From contig NZ_RHPP01000004.1 of assembly GCF_003935715.1 (NCBI RefSeq), forward strand, positions 17,622 to 81,621: 64,000 nt of DNA. The letters run 5' to 3'. The notes under the pieces are model-generated. The model had not been told where the DNA came from. It saw only the letters and a list, made by a program, of their open reading frames with translations, and ran no database searches. This DNA is from Stenotrophomonas sp. 278. GTDB taxonomy: Bacteria; Pseudomonadota; Gammaproteobacteria; Xanthomonadales; Xanthomonadaceae. Shown here in pieces: positions 37,001 to 46,236 of this stretch; the stretch's first letter is position 1, and each line of letters begins with the position of its first letter. Both the position numbers and the translations under genes were made by a program.

Positions 37001-37014
37001 CGCAGGTTCTGCAT
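34009..37014 (-). CDS. TonB-dependent receptor, 1001 residues, in an OsmC/DUF1684 operon
   Basis: A large outer-membrane receptor with a long N-region, a signal peptide (HLVLALCTLLAPSAYAEE), and a plug (LFRSLPQFGDVAV, SINLRGLGSKYTLLLLNGRR, RVNLLLDGAASIYGSDAVAG). The barrel has a SVSGGFRAPGLELVN segment and ends YGRYLHVGISKNW with a terminal Trp. The size and the Leu-rich NGRR plug are typical of the large Xanthomonad receptors for complex nutrients rather than siderophore receptors. Its ATG overlaps the end of the upstream OsmC-like gene by 20 bases, and the DUF1684 gene starts within a few bases of its stop. The ligand is unknown. Confidence 0.9.
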   Translation of the reverse strand: MQNLRSKPEPAHRVRRGLPLHRRHLVLALCTLLAPSAYAEEEAVATAEANDRAGARTLDRVSVLGSQIAGGGAQAALPVVAVDREQIDAIGATNGNELFRSLPQFGDVAVTEKGTTNAGRNSNVARGDVGSINLRGLGSKYTLLLLNGRRTVQHPISNSGDETTYNANAIPTFGLERVNLLLDGAASIYGSDAVAGVVDLVMPSNLADGGGIQLNYGKVTDGHREDISLDGYFGSDFAEGRGNFSVLYGFSKRTSQLNSDAWFTATDGRRPLGNGTSVPDPNGTTGFSTRTPWGHFETYANGRRTGTWSVNPVTGALVSGSVPTRYHYDSAAEPGITTSPAIKKGNVFASGRFDVNDNVQLFGELGYYRARSESWVSSESGFGGDGFLLHIRPDAYWVPESLRGAEAIRLLNYQFADSGIRKVEVDNDQSRVLLGLRGWTEGGWNWETALLYSRARSKDTQQGGLTDAFIEAVNRTDASAYNPFSGGDPNSIRVGDATPYDTSSFIGEATREGTAELALWDFKVNRPDVISWYAGDMGLAAGVEYRYESREDDRDENIDGSRPYTDWYTGTVAASNFFTHSPRPDVRGSRNVKSALIELAVPLISPAQNIPLVQSLDLQIAGRYEDYSDAGQVAKPKFAAAWKVVDSLLLRGSVSGGFRAPGLELVNSPPTYGFGFNNDAIRCHALISKGAHPDYSACLNAYSSGSSVKPSVSTVTSYGDDVKPETTKQSSWGAVFEPQFLPDRFGSVSLSVDAWKVEVENPISTLGEELLYDAYLRVVEGSSNPNVVRAPVTAEDIAQFEGSGLAPAGVVTHVYTRYQNRSPLTASGVDYNFTWHLPETAWGNFALLVSASQLKEYTQQKPIEVQQVAAAVASGQLNIIAPDLGAANEVGINGAKPEWRASATLIWNLQDWTVRLRDDYIDSVTAGAYSDRTPYVVGSTQRWALSVKKEFSQGRLKGAAVEVGARNLFDKEPPLNASGNYLTALHESYGRYLHVGISKNW

Positions 37015-38215
37015 ACGCGCCTCGCACGATGCGACCTTCCAGTTTCTGCTCGTCCTTCACAAGATTGTAGAGCGGGCACGTGGCTTCCACGGACTGACGC
37101 AGGGCATCGATCTCCTGTGCCGACGCCGGCGATTCAATACGCACCTTGTAGTGGATGTCGCTGAAGCGCGCAGGCGAGGTGACGTTGCTGCCGAAGCGGG
37201 GGCTCAGCTGGCCATCCACGGTGAGTTCCAGCGAGTCCAGCAGCACGTTCCGCGACGCGGCCTGCACCTCGAAGATGTGGGTGAGGCAGGTACCGGTCAC
37301 GCCCAGCAGATGCTCTTCAACTGTCGGTGCCAAGCCGTAACCCAGCAGATCCGGTGCACTGTCGTGCAATTGCTGGTGGTATCCGTCCTTGCCCAGGTAG
37401 ACGCGTCGCAGGCCGGTGCGGGGTTCAACGTGGGCGCGGGCAACCAGGGTTTCAGGCTCGGAAGGCTTCTTCTTGCCGTCCGCTGGCTTCACTTGCCGGG
37501 CCAGCACCGCCGGGCGCTTTTCCTCGGTGATGAAATCACGCAGGCCCGGCGGCTGCTTGGGATCACGGGTTGCCGGACTCTGGATGTAGTCCACCTCGGC
37601 ATGACTGACCTGATGCGGCTGGGTGACCAGATCAATGGCTGAAGAGTTCTCATGCACGGCACGCTTCAGTGCCTGCAGCTGCGCCTCCGTGGCCGGGGAA
37701 TCGATATAGGCCACATAGGAGAGGTTGTTCGGGTAGGCCAGCGTCTCGCTCTTGCGTTCGGGAATACTGGTGAACACCACATCCAGGCCATCCAGTGGCA
37801 GGCCCTGCACGGCCGCCTGCACCACGTATTCGTCGGCGACTGCACTGGCCAGCGTGCCCACCAGCGAATCCCAGGAGCCCGCACCCAGGTTGTACCCGGC
37901 GTAACTGCGTCCGCTGTCGCTGATGTACTGGTATTCGCCGGTTGGGCCGATGCGAAGGCGGCGTACGCCGGAGCGGCTTTCGGCGGTGACCTTGGCATGG
38001 ATGGCGGTCGGAGTGCCGGGTTGGGCCTGCTGGGCCTGGATCGCGGCGTGTTTGGCCCTGATGTAGTCACGCAGCGGCGAAGCGGTGCCTTCGGCTGGGA
38101 AGGCCATCGGTGCGGTGAGCAACAGCAGGGCAGACAACGCGGTCGCGCCAATGACTTTGGCGGGAGCTGCAGAACGGACGGCGTACATGGGCAGGCGGAC
38201 TCCGAAGGCGATCAT
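36995..38215 (-). CDS. Exported protein with two tandem OsmC-like domains, the first lacking both cysteines
   Basis: A 406-residue protein with a signal peptide (GATALSALLLLTAPMAFPAE), so it acts outside the cytoplasm. Residues 48-198 and 225-387 are copies of each other: LRDYI/LRDFI, VQAA, IDSPATEAQLQALKRAV against IESPASAQEIDALRQSV, and DLVT against NLVK. The second copy has Cys310 (GTCLTH) and Cys380 (ATCPLY), the pair expected of OsmC peroxidases. In the first copy these positions are Ala and Ser, so it should be inactive and may serve for binding or dimer shape. OsmC proteins reduce organic hydroperoxides. An exported, duplicated form is unusual. The start is ATG 38215 or ATG 38188. It heads the operon with a TonB receptor and a DUF1684 lipoprotein. 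Confidence 0.78.
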   Translation of the reverse strand: MIAFGVRLPMYAVRSAAPAKVIGATALSALLLLTAPMAFPAEGTASPLRDYIRAKHAAIQAQQAQPGTPTAIHAKVTAESRSGVRRLRIGPTGEYQYISDSGRSYAGYNLGAGSWDSLVGTLASAVADEYVVQAAVQGLPLDGLDVVFTSIPERKSETLAYPNNLSYVAYIDSPATEAQLQALKRAVHENSSAIDLVTQPHQVSHAEVDYIQSPATRDPKQPPGLRDFITEEKRPAVLARQVKPADGKKKPSEPETLVARAHVEPRTGLRRVYLGKDGYHQQLHDSAPDLLGYGLAPTVEEHLLGVTGTCLTHIFEVQAASRNVLLDSLELTVDGQLSPRFGSNVTSPARFSDIHYKVRIESPASAQEIDALRQSVEATCPLYNLVKDEQKLEGRIVRGAYAEPAQ

Positions 38216-38534
38216 GAACAGGAGCCCACTCTTTCATGTCGCGCCACCGCATTAAAATAACGGTTGGGTATTCCTATATATGCGGGACGCAGGGTGCCCG
38301 CACTCCCGGGGAGTGATACTTAACAGCGACTCTCCCTCCTGACGCCCTTTAGTTCGAAAGCGACATGGTTGGTGCCTCCTGAGAAGGCTGCCAATAATGT
38401 GCGCCCATGCAGGGAAATGAGACTCGAATGAGTCATGGGAAGGCGCTGCTGTTCGCTCCGACCCAACGCCAGGGGATTGCAGAAATCTCATACTGCGACC
38501 GACACACATGTGATCAGGGAGCACTGACGGCCGA
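38216..38534. other. Intergenic region with lower GC and two dyads
   Basis: This 319-base gap contains AT-rich stretches (ATTAAAATAACG, CCTATATATG) that may hold promoters for the divergent genes. It also holds TGCGGG-N10-CCCGCA at 38281-38302 and the palindrome CACTCCC-G-GGGAGTG at 38301-38315. A five-codon minus-strand frame (MSLSN) behind AGGAGG is too short to call. I see no RNA gene here. Confidence 0.4.
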
Positions 38535-39161
38535 ATGGACAATCTGTTTTCGCAAGCAACGCCTCTTCTCCTGTTCCTGCTGCCAGGTTTCCTGTCGGCG
38601 TGGATATTCTACGGGCTTACCTCACATCCCAAGCCCAGCCAATTTGAGCGGACGGTCGAGGCTTTGGTCTTCACGTTCGTCGTCCAAGGCATCACGGGCA
38701 TGATCAAGGCGAGCCTCGTTGCCGCTGGTTCCGTTCTTGCCGTGGGAGCCTGGAGTAATGACAGTCAGACGTTCTGGTCGATCGTTGCAACCTCCGCGCT
38801 CGGCGTCGGGGTTGCCGCTGCCGTCAACAAGGACACGTTCCACTCGTGGCTGAGGCGTCGAGGATTTACCTCCAGGACTTCGCATCCGAGTGAATGGTTC
38901 TGTGTTCTGGATTCAAATCCCGCCTATGTGATCCTCCAGCTTCAGGATGGAAGGCGGCTAACTGGCTGGCCGAAGGAATGGCCGGTGAATCCATCGACCG
39001 GGCAGTTTTATATGCAGCAGCCTGCATGGATTGACGAAAATGGAAACGTTGTAGATCTCGACAATCTTGATGGCATAATCATTCACGCAACTGACGTGCG
39101 CTGGGTCGAAGTATTTCCGAAGGAGAACTCTGAAGATGACAATGCTGCGCAAGGGGTCTAA
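38535..39161 (+). CDS. DUF6338 family membrane protein
   Basis: A 208-residue protein that fits the DUF6338 family. It has membrane segments at about 9-28 (PLLLFLLPGFLSAWIFYGL), 42-70 and 80-97, then a soluble part with SEWFCVLDSNPAYVILQLQDG followed by RRLTGWPKEWP. Base composition is clearly lower in GC than its neighbours and codon use is less biased, which suggests acquisition by transfer. The ATG at 38535 has a weak GGGAG 14 bases upstream. A proline-rich micro-ORF overlaps its 3' end. Function is unknown. Confidence 0.75.
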   Translation: MDNLFSQATPLLLFLLPGFLSAWIFYGLTSHPKPSQFERTVEALVFTFVVQGITGMIKASLVAAGSVLAVGAWSNDSQTFWSIVATSALGVGVAAAVNKDTFHSWLRRRGFTSRTSHPSEWFCVLDSNPAYVILQLQDGRRLTGWPKEWPVNPSTGQFYMQQPAWIDENGNVVDLDNLDGIIIHATDVRWVEVFPKENSEDDNAAQGV

Positions 39162-39267
39162 TCCTCCACCGCCGGTCAGACATGCGTTTGACAACGCCAA
39201 TCCGCCGACACGCAGTGCGCGGCCGGCTCCCCCACCGAATCCGCCGCCACCGCCGAAGAAGCCCTGA
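39136..39267 (+). CDS. Proline-rich microprotein overlapping the DUF6338 gene
   Basis: A 43-residue frame starts with ATG at 39136, ten bases after AGGAG, overlaps the DUF6338 stop by 26 bases in another frame and ends at TGA 39267. It is basic and proline-rich: LRKGSNPPPPVRHAF, then RPAPPPNPPPPPKKP at the end. It contains no membrane segment or cysteine. Position, ribosome site and overlap suggest translational coupling with the membrane protein. Polyproline stretches would need EF-P to be translated. I know no family for it. Confidence 0.55.
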   Translation: MTMLRKGSNPPPPVRHAFDNANPPTRSARPAPPPNPPPPPKKP

Positions 39268-39381
39268 TGTTTCCCGAACAGGCCCCGTTGAGGGGCCTTC
39301 TCGTGTCGGCGGCAGGGAAATCCCAGCCCCCCAGGGCGTGCCGATACAATAGGCATTCCAGCCTGCCCCGATGGACCCCGC

Positions 39382-41970
39382 GTGACCCAGAAGCCCGTTG
39401 AACACACCCCGCTGATGAAGCAGTTCTTCGCAGCCAAGTCCGACTACCCGGACCTGCTGCTGTTCTTCCGCATGGGGGACTTCTACGAGCTGTTCTACGA
39501 CGACGCACGCAAGGCGGCGCGGCTGCTGGACATCACCCTGACCCAGCGCGGCAGCTCGGGCGGCGCGCCGATCCCGATGGCCGGCGTGCCAGTGCATGCC
39601 TATGAAGGCTATCTGGCGCGGCTGGTGGCACTGGGTGAATCGGTGGCGATCTGCGAACAGATCGGCGACCCGGCCCTGGCCAAGGGACTGGTGGAACGCA
39701 AGGTGGTGCGGATTGTCACCCCGGGCACGGTGACCGACGAGGCCCTTCTGGACGAGCGGCGCGACACCCTGCTGATGGCGCTCTCGCGCAACAAGCAGGG
39801 CTACGGGCTGGCCTGGGCCGATCTGGCTGGCGGACGCTTCCTGGTCAACGAGGTCGATACCGACGACGCCCTGGAGGCCGAACTGGCCCGCCTGGAACCG
39901 GCCGAACTGCTGGTGCCCGACGAAGAAAACTGGCCGGAATTCCTGAAGCACCGCAGCGGCATCCGCCGCCGTGCGCCGTGGCTGTTCGATGCTGACAGCG
40001 GCCGTCGCCAGCTGCTGAACTTCTTCAAGCTCCACGACCTGACCGGCTTCGGCATCGACGACAAGCCGCGTGCAACCGCTGCGGCCGGCGCACTGCTGGG
40101 ATATGTGGAGGAAACCCAGAAGCAGCGTCTGCCGCACCTGACCGCGATTGCGACGGAAACCGCCAGCGAAGCCATTGCCATGAACGCGGCCACGCGCCGC
40201 CATCTGGAACTGGATACGCGCGTCGACGGTGACACCCGCAATACCCTGCTCGGCGTGCTCGACACAACGGTGACGCCGATGGGGGGCCGCCTGCTGCGGC
40301 GTTGGCTGCATCGCCCGCTGCGCCTGCGCGAGGTACTGGTGCAGCGCCACGACGCGGTCGCCACGCTGATTGATCGCGGCGCGGATGGCGACGTGCGCGA
40401 TGCGTTCCGTGCGCTGGGCGATCTCGAACGCATTCTGACCCGCGTGGCACTGCGCTCGGCGCGTCCACGTGACTTCTCCACCCTGCGTGATGGCCTGGCG
40501 CTGCTGCCGGAGGTGCGCGCGGTGCTCGGCAAGCTGGACTCCCCTCGCCTGCAGGCGCTGCATGCCTCGCTGGGCGAGCACGACGAAAGCGCGCACCTGC
40601 TGGCAACCGCGATTGCGCCGACCCCGCCGCTGAAGCTCAGCGATGGTGGCGTGATTGCCGAGGGCTTCGATGCCGAGCTGGATGAGCTGCGTCGCCTGTC
40701 CACCAACGCCGATCAGTTCCTGATCGACCTGGAACAACGCGAGCGCGCCAGCAGTGGCATCGCCACGCTGAAGGTCGGCTACAACCGCGTGCACGGTTAC
40801 TACATTGAAATCAGCAAGGGTCAGTCGGACAAGGCACCGGTGCACTACACCCGCCGCCAGACCCTGACCAATGCCGAGCGCTACATCACCGAAGAATTGA
40901 AGTCCTTCGAGGACAAGGTCCTTTCAGCGCGCGAGCGTTCGCTGTCGCGCGAGAAGCTGCTGTACGAACAGCTGCTGGACACGCTGGGTGCGAATCTGGA
41001 GCCACTGAAGCAGTGCGCCGCCGCATTGAGCGAACTGGACGTGCTGGCCGCGTTTGCCGAACGCGCGCAGGCGCTGGACTGGGCGCGACCGGAACTGGAA
41101 ACCGCGCCCTGCCTGCGCATTGAACGCGGCCGCCACCCGGTGGTGGAAGCGGTGCGCGAACAGCCGTTCGAGCCGAACGACCTGGACCTGCATCCGGACC
41201 GCCGCATGCTGGTGATCACCGGCCCGAACATGGGCGGTAAGTCCACTTACATGCGCCAGAACGCGCTGATCGTGCTGCTGGCGCATATTGGCAGCTTCGT
41301 GCCGACCAGCCGCGCGGTGATCGGCCCGATCGATCGCATCCTCACCCGCATCGGCGCGGGCGATGATCTTGCGCGCGGGCAGTCCACCTTCATGGTGGAA
41401 ATGTCTGAAACCAGCTACATCCTGCATCACGCGACCGAGCACTCGCTGGTACTGATGGACGAGATCGGGCGCGGCACGTCCACCTATGACGGCCTGGCAC
41501 TGGCCGATGCAGTGGCGCGCCACCTGGCGTACCAGAACCGCTGCTACACCCTGTTTGCCACGCACTATTTCGAGCTGACCGCGCTGGCTGACGAGCAGCA
41601 TGAAGGTGGTGCCAGTGGCATTGCGAACGTGCATCTGGATGCCGTGGAGCACGGCGAGCAGTTGGTGTTCATGCATGCAGTGAAGGATGGCCCGGCCAAC
41701 CGCAGCTTCGGTCTGCAGGTGGCCGCCCTGGCTGGCCTGCCGCGAGCGACCGTGGCGCAGGCTCGACGGCGGCTGGCCGAGCTGGAACAGCGGGGTGGCG
41801 AGAGCGTGGCCGCGACGATGGCCCCACAGGCGCTGGATGCGCCACAGCAGTTCGGGCTGTTTACGACACCGTCGAACAAGGCGCAGGAGGCGCTGGCTGC
41901 GATTGATCCGGATGAGCTGACGCCCAAGCAGGCGCTGGAGGCGTTGTACCGGTTGAAGGGGTTGTTGTGA
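39382..41970 (+). CDS. mutS: DNA mismatch repair protein MutS
   Basis: MutS recognises base mismatches and small loops. The 862-residue protein has the mismatch-binding motif [18 protein letters not shown] near the N-terminus (Phe-x-Glu), connector and lever domains, and the C-terminal ATPase with Walker [30 protein letters not shown] (Walker B and signature) and FATHYFELT. Length is normal. The start is GTG at 39382, giving the family's usual N-terminus. It lies 114 bases after the micro-ORF and is followed by SMAG copies. Confidence 0.97.
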   Translation: MTQKPVEHTPLMKQFFAAKSDYPDLLLFFRMGDFYELFYDDARKAARLLDITLTQRGSSGGAPIPMAGVPVHAYEGYLARLVALGESVAICEQIGDPALAKGLVERKVVRIVTPGTVTDEALLDERRDTLLMALSRNKQGYGLAWADLAGGRFLVNEVDTDDALEAELARLEPAELLVPDEENWPEFLKHRSGIRRRAPWLFDADSGRRQLLNFFKLHDLTGFGIDDKPRATAAAGALLGYVEETQKQRLPHLTAIATETASEAIAMNAATRRHLELDTRVDGDTRNTLLGVLDTTVTPMGGRLLRRWLHRPLRLREVLVQRHDAVATLIDRGADGDVRDAFRALGDLERILTRVALRSARPRDFSTLRDGLALLPEVRAVLGKLDSPRLQALHASLGEHDESAHLLATAIAPTPPLKLSDGGVIAEGFDAELDELRRLSTNADQFLIDLEQRERASSGIATLKVGYNRVHGYYIEISKGQSDKAPVHYTRRQTLTNAERYITEELKSFEDKVLSARERSLSREKLLYEQLLDTLGANLEPLKQCAAALSELDVLAAFAERAQALDWARPELETAPCLRIERGRHPVVEAVREQPFEPNDLDLHPDRRMLVITGPNMGGKSTYMRQNALIVLLAHIGSFVPTSRAVIGPIDRILTRIGAGDDLARGQSTFMVEMSETSYILHHATEHSLVLMDEIGRGTSTYDGLALADAVARHLAYQNRCYTLFATHYFELTALADEQHEGGASGIANVHLDAVEHGEQLVFMHAVKDGPANRSFGLQVAALAGLPRATVAQARRRLAELEQRGGESVAATMAPQALDAPQQFGLFTTPSNKAQEALAAIDPDELTPKQALEALYRLKGLL

Positions 41971-42138
41971 GGTCACGACCAACGGTCGTGACCTACCGGC
42001 CAGATTGATCGGGCTGACCTGGTACGAGCCGATCGTTGATGGGGCGAATCCGGTAACGCCCGACCATTGGTCGGGTGGACCGGTATGACCCGATCGTTGA
42101 TGGGGCGAATCCGGTAGCACCCGACCGTTGGTCGGGTG
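41971..42138. repeat. SMAG-type copies with a 61-base tandem duplication
   Basis: A minus copy at 41971-41996 (GGTCACGACCAACGGTCGTG) is followed by two units, each a spacer CGATCGTTGATGGGGCGAAT and then a GTAA or GTAG-headed palindrome (heads at 42053 and 42114). The units are 61 bases apart and nearly identical. They fill the gap between mutS and the DUF937 gene. Confidence 0.8.
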
Positions 42139-42236
42139 GCCGGCCACGGGCCGGGCGCGTGAAGCCTTCGCATTCCTTTAGTGCACGCGGCGTTATGCTC
42201 CGCCGGTCCCCCACCCCTGGACCCAAGGAGTCGATC

Positions 42237-42854
42237 GTGAACACGCAATCGCTCACTGCTTCGCTCTTCTCGCAATTGCAGAACGGACCTGCCCTCCAGC
42301 AGGTTTCCCAGCAACTGGGCATGGACAGCGGCCAGGCCTCGCAGGCAATCAGTGCCGCCCTGCCGCTGCTGATGGGCGGCCTGGCCAACAACGCCAGCCA
42401 ACCCCAGGGTGCACAGTCTCTGCTCAACGCTTTGCAGCGCGACCACCTCAGCGGCGGCGCTGCCGGCTCAGGCGGTTTCGACCTCGGCGGGCTGCTTGGT
42501 GCTGTACTGGGGGGTGGCGGTGGCAGCCCCGCCACCAACGGCATGGGCATTCTCGGCCATGTGTTCGGCGGCCAGACGCCCCAGGCCGCCAACCTGCTGG
42601 GCCAGAAGACCGGTCTGGACAGCGGTCGGTCCGGCCAGCTGCTGGCCATCCTCGCCCCGATCGTGATGTCATTCCTGGCCCAACGCTTTGCCCAGCAGGG
42701 CAACTCCACCCAGCTCAGCCAGGCCCTCGGCGAGGAGAACCGCCAGACCGGCGGCGGCGGCATCGGCGACCTGCTCGGTGGCGTTCTCGACCAGGACGGC
42801 GACGGCAAATTCGGGGTCAACGACGTGCTCGGCCTGCTCGGCGGCAAACGCTGA
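42237..42854 (+). CDS. DUF937 (YidB-like) protein with an EF-hand-like loop
   Basis: A 205-residue protein. The N-terminal part (SLFSQLQNGPALQQVSQQLG, ISAALPLLMGGLANN) is the DUF937/YidB repeat-like helical domain, and its Gly-rich central segment LGGLLGAVLGGGGG is typical. The C-terminal DQDGDGKFGVNDVLGLLGG is a calcium-loop-like (EF-hand/dockerin) motif. The function of the family is not established. The start is GTG at 42237 with AAGGAG at ideal spacing. A terminator-like hairpin follows, so it is probably a single-gene unit. Confidence 0.82.
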   Translation: MNTQSLTASLFSQLQNGPALQQVSQQLGMDSGQASQAISAALPLLMGGLANNASQPQGAQSLLNALQRDHLSGGAAGSGGFDLGGLLGAVLGGGGGSPATNGMGILGHVFGGQTPQAANLLGQKTGLDSGRSGQLLAILAPIVMSFLAQRFAQQGNSTQLSQALGEENRQTGGGGIGDLLGGVLDQDGDGKFGVNDVLGLLGGKR

Positions 42855-42862
42855 GCCTCACC

Positions 42863-42890
42863 GTGGCCGGGCCCCCTGCGGCCCGGTCAC
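42863..42890 (+). terminator. Hairpin terminator after the DUF937 gene
   Basis: GTGGCCGGGCC and GGCCCGGTCAC pair over 11 bases with one G-T wobble around a six-base loop. A short TCTT follows. It lies just before the OxyR site of katG and would insulate the katG promoter. Confidence 0.65.
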
Positions 42891-42895
42891 TCTTG

Positions 42896-42932
42896 ATAGA
42901 TGCCACCTATCAATACGGAAGAATCAATCGAT
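42896..42932 (+). promoter_or_regulatory. OxyR-binding site of katG
   Basis: ATAG-N7-CTAT-N7-GAAG-N7-CGAT follows the OxyR tetranucleotide pattern with exact spacing. The first two blocks are perfect, the third matches two of four bases and the fourth three of four. It directly abuts the -35 element of katG, the position for activation by oxidised OxyR. Confidence 0.78.
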
Positions 42933-42961
42933 TTTACCTATCGAGCAACGTTCACTATCGT
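42933..42961 (+). promoter_or_regulatory. katG promoter (-35 TTTACC, -10 TATCGT)
   Basis: The two hexamers are separated by 17 bases and lie directly after the OxyR site. Both are imperfect, as expected for an activator-dependent promoter. The leader to the ATG would be about 60 bases. Confidence 0.5.
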
Positions 42962-43022
42962 CAAGGCACTCCCACATGCCTTGTTCGCGAGGCCACTCCC
43001 TCTCTCGCCAGTACACAGGTAG

Positions 43023-45242
<2,220 letters not shown>

Positions 45243-45257
45243 TTGTGGTTTTCGGGG

Positions 45258-45338
45258 CGCACGACCAACGGTCGTGCGCTACCGTGCGCATCACAGAAAC
45301 TGAAAAATCCGGTAGCACACGACCGTTGGTCGTGTGCC
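45258..45338. repeat. SMAG-type inverted pair after katG
   Basis: A minus copy at 45258-45282 (GCGCACGACCAACGGTCGTG) and a plus copy at 45312-45338 (GTAGCACACGACCGTTGGTC). They lie between katG and the convergent hslR and may end both transcripts. Confidence 0.78.
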
Positions 45339-45353
45339 GCACACCGTGCGGCG

Positions 45354-45761
45354 TTACATCGCGTCAAGGTCACCCAGCGCGCGGATCAGCCGCCGCGCGC
45401 GTTTATCCGGGCGATGCTCCGGTGCCTGGAACCCGTCACGCATCGCCACGCGCTGGGCGCGCTGCTCGGCGCGGCGGGCCTTGGACGCATCGGTTTCCGC
45501 ATACAGCTGCTGTGCTACCGGTGCGGGACCACGCTGATCGCTCAACCCAAGCACGTTGACCTCATAACGCTCCTCGCCGCGGCTGATCTGCAGCTGCTCG
45601 CCCACCCGCACCGCGCGTGAGGACTTCGGGCGCTGCCCGGCCACATCGACCTTGCCGGTCTCGATGGCCTGCTTGGCCAGACTGCGGGTTCTGAAGAAGC
45701 GCGCCGCCCACAACCATACGTCCAGGCGGACACTCGGCACGGGTACGGAAAGTTCGGTCAT
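45354..45761 (-). CDS. hslR: Heat-shock protein 15, S4-domain RNA-binding protein
   Basis: Hsp15 binds 50S subunits carrying stalled nascent chains and helps recycle them. The 135-residue protein has the S4 fold near its N-terminus (RLDVWLWAARFFRTRSLAKQ, AIETGKVDV, RAVRVGEQLQIS) and a basic C-terminal tail (RPDKRARRLIRAL). Length and order are normal. It is convergent with katG across SMAG copies. A small uncharacterised gene ends 9 bases upstream on the same strand. Confidence 0.92.
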   Translation of the reverse strand: MTELSVPVPSVRLDVWLWAARFFRTRSLAKQAIETGKVDVAGQRPKSSRAVRVGEQLQISRGEERYEVNVLGLSDQRGPAPVAQQLYAETDASKARRAEQRAQRVAMRDGFQAPEHRPDKRARRLIRALGDLDAM

Positions 45762-45770
45762 CGGTACGGG

Positions 45771-46109
45771 TTACTCGGGTCGTTTGTTCAGGGGGCGGGG
45801 ATTGGACGGGTCGCTGCGGCAGCCGGTGCCGCCGATCAGGGTGGGCACGCCGGCGTCCAGATCGCGACGCTGGGTTCCGACCTGGCACTCCGGTCGGTCC
45901 ATCGGCCGCACCTGGGTGTCGCGCAGGCGGTCTGTAGAGGTATATGCGGCCAGCAGGAGCACAATCAAGGCCGACAATCCGTAGAGCCGGGCTCTGCCCG
46001 GCTGGGCAGATGATGCAGTCACGTAGAGCCGGGCTCTGCCCGGCTGGGCAGGCGTTCGCACCAACGGCAGCCGGGCAGAGCCCGGCTCTACAAAAGCATT
46101 CGCCTCCAT
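45771..46109 (-). CDS. Small membrane protein with SMAG elements inside its 5' part
   Basis: The confident part is the last 70 or so codons: a membrane helix (GLSALIVLLLAAYTSTD) followed by a tail with PECQVGTQRRDLDAGVPTLI and GGTGCRSDPSNPRP. Upstream, the frame stays open through three SMAG copies (45981-46091), which would encode PAQPGRARLY repeats if translation starts at ATG 46109. Other starts after the SMAGs are TTG 45977 or GTG 45962; none has a good ribosome site. It may be an ordinary gene whose 5' end has been extended by element insertion. I do not recognise the family. Confidence 0.4.
   Translation of the reverse strand: MEANAFVEPGSARLPLVRTPAQPGRARLYVTASSAQPGRARLYGLSALIVLLLAAYTSTDRLRDTQVRPMDRPECQVGTQRRDLDAGVPTLIGGTGCRSDPSNPRPLNKRPE
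45981..46091. repeat. SMAG cluster: two direct copies and one inverted
   Basis: Plus heads at 45981 and 46023 (GTAGAGCCGGGCTCTGCCCG, flank GGGCAG) and a minus copy with its head at 46091. The direct copies are 42 bases apart. The cluster is open in the frame of the small membrane protein gene. Confidence 0.85.
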
Positions 46110-46236
46110 GCATTCCGGGCCGACCGGGTATCCAGCGGCCGGTTTGGGTGAGCGGCGGGCCATCTTGCGCATCGCGATATCCCACTGACAGGCGTAGTGC
46201 TAGTGTGCGCCTGACCCGCCTCGACCTTCTTCACAC

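Noticed and set aside
38252-38542. A 96-codon minus-strand frame in the gap before the DUF6338 gene
   Set aside because: It has no ribosome site at its start, spans dyads and likely promoters, and shows no family resemblance. A five-codon frame behind AGGAGG in the same gap is too short to call.
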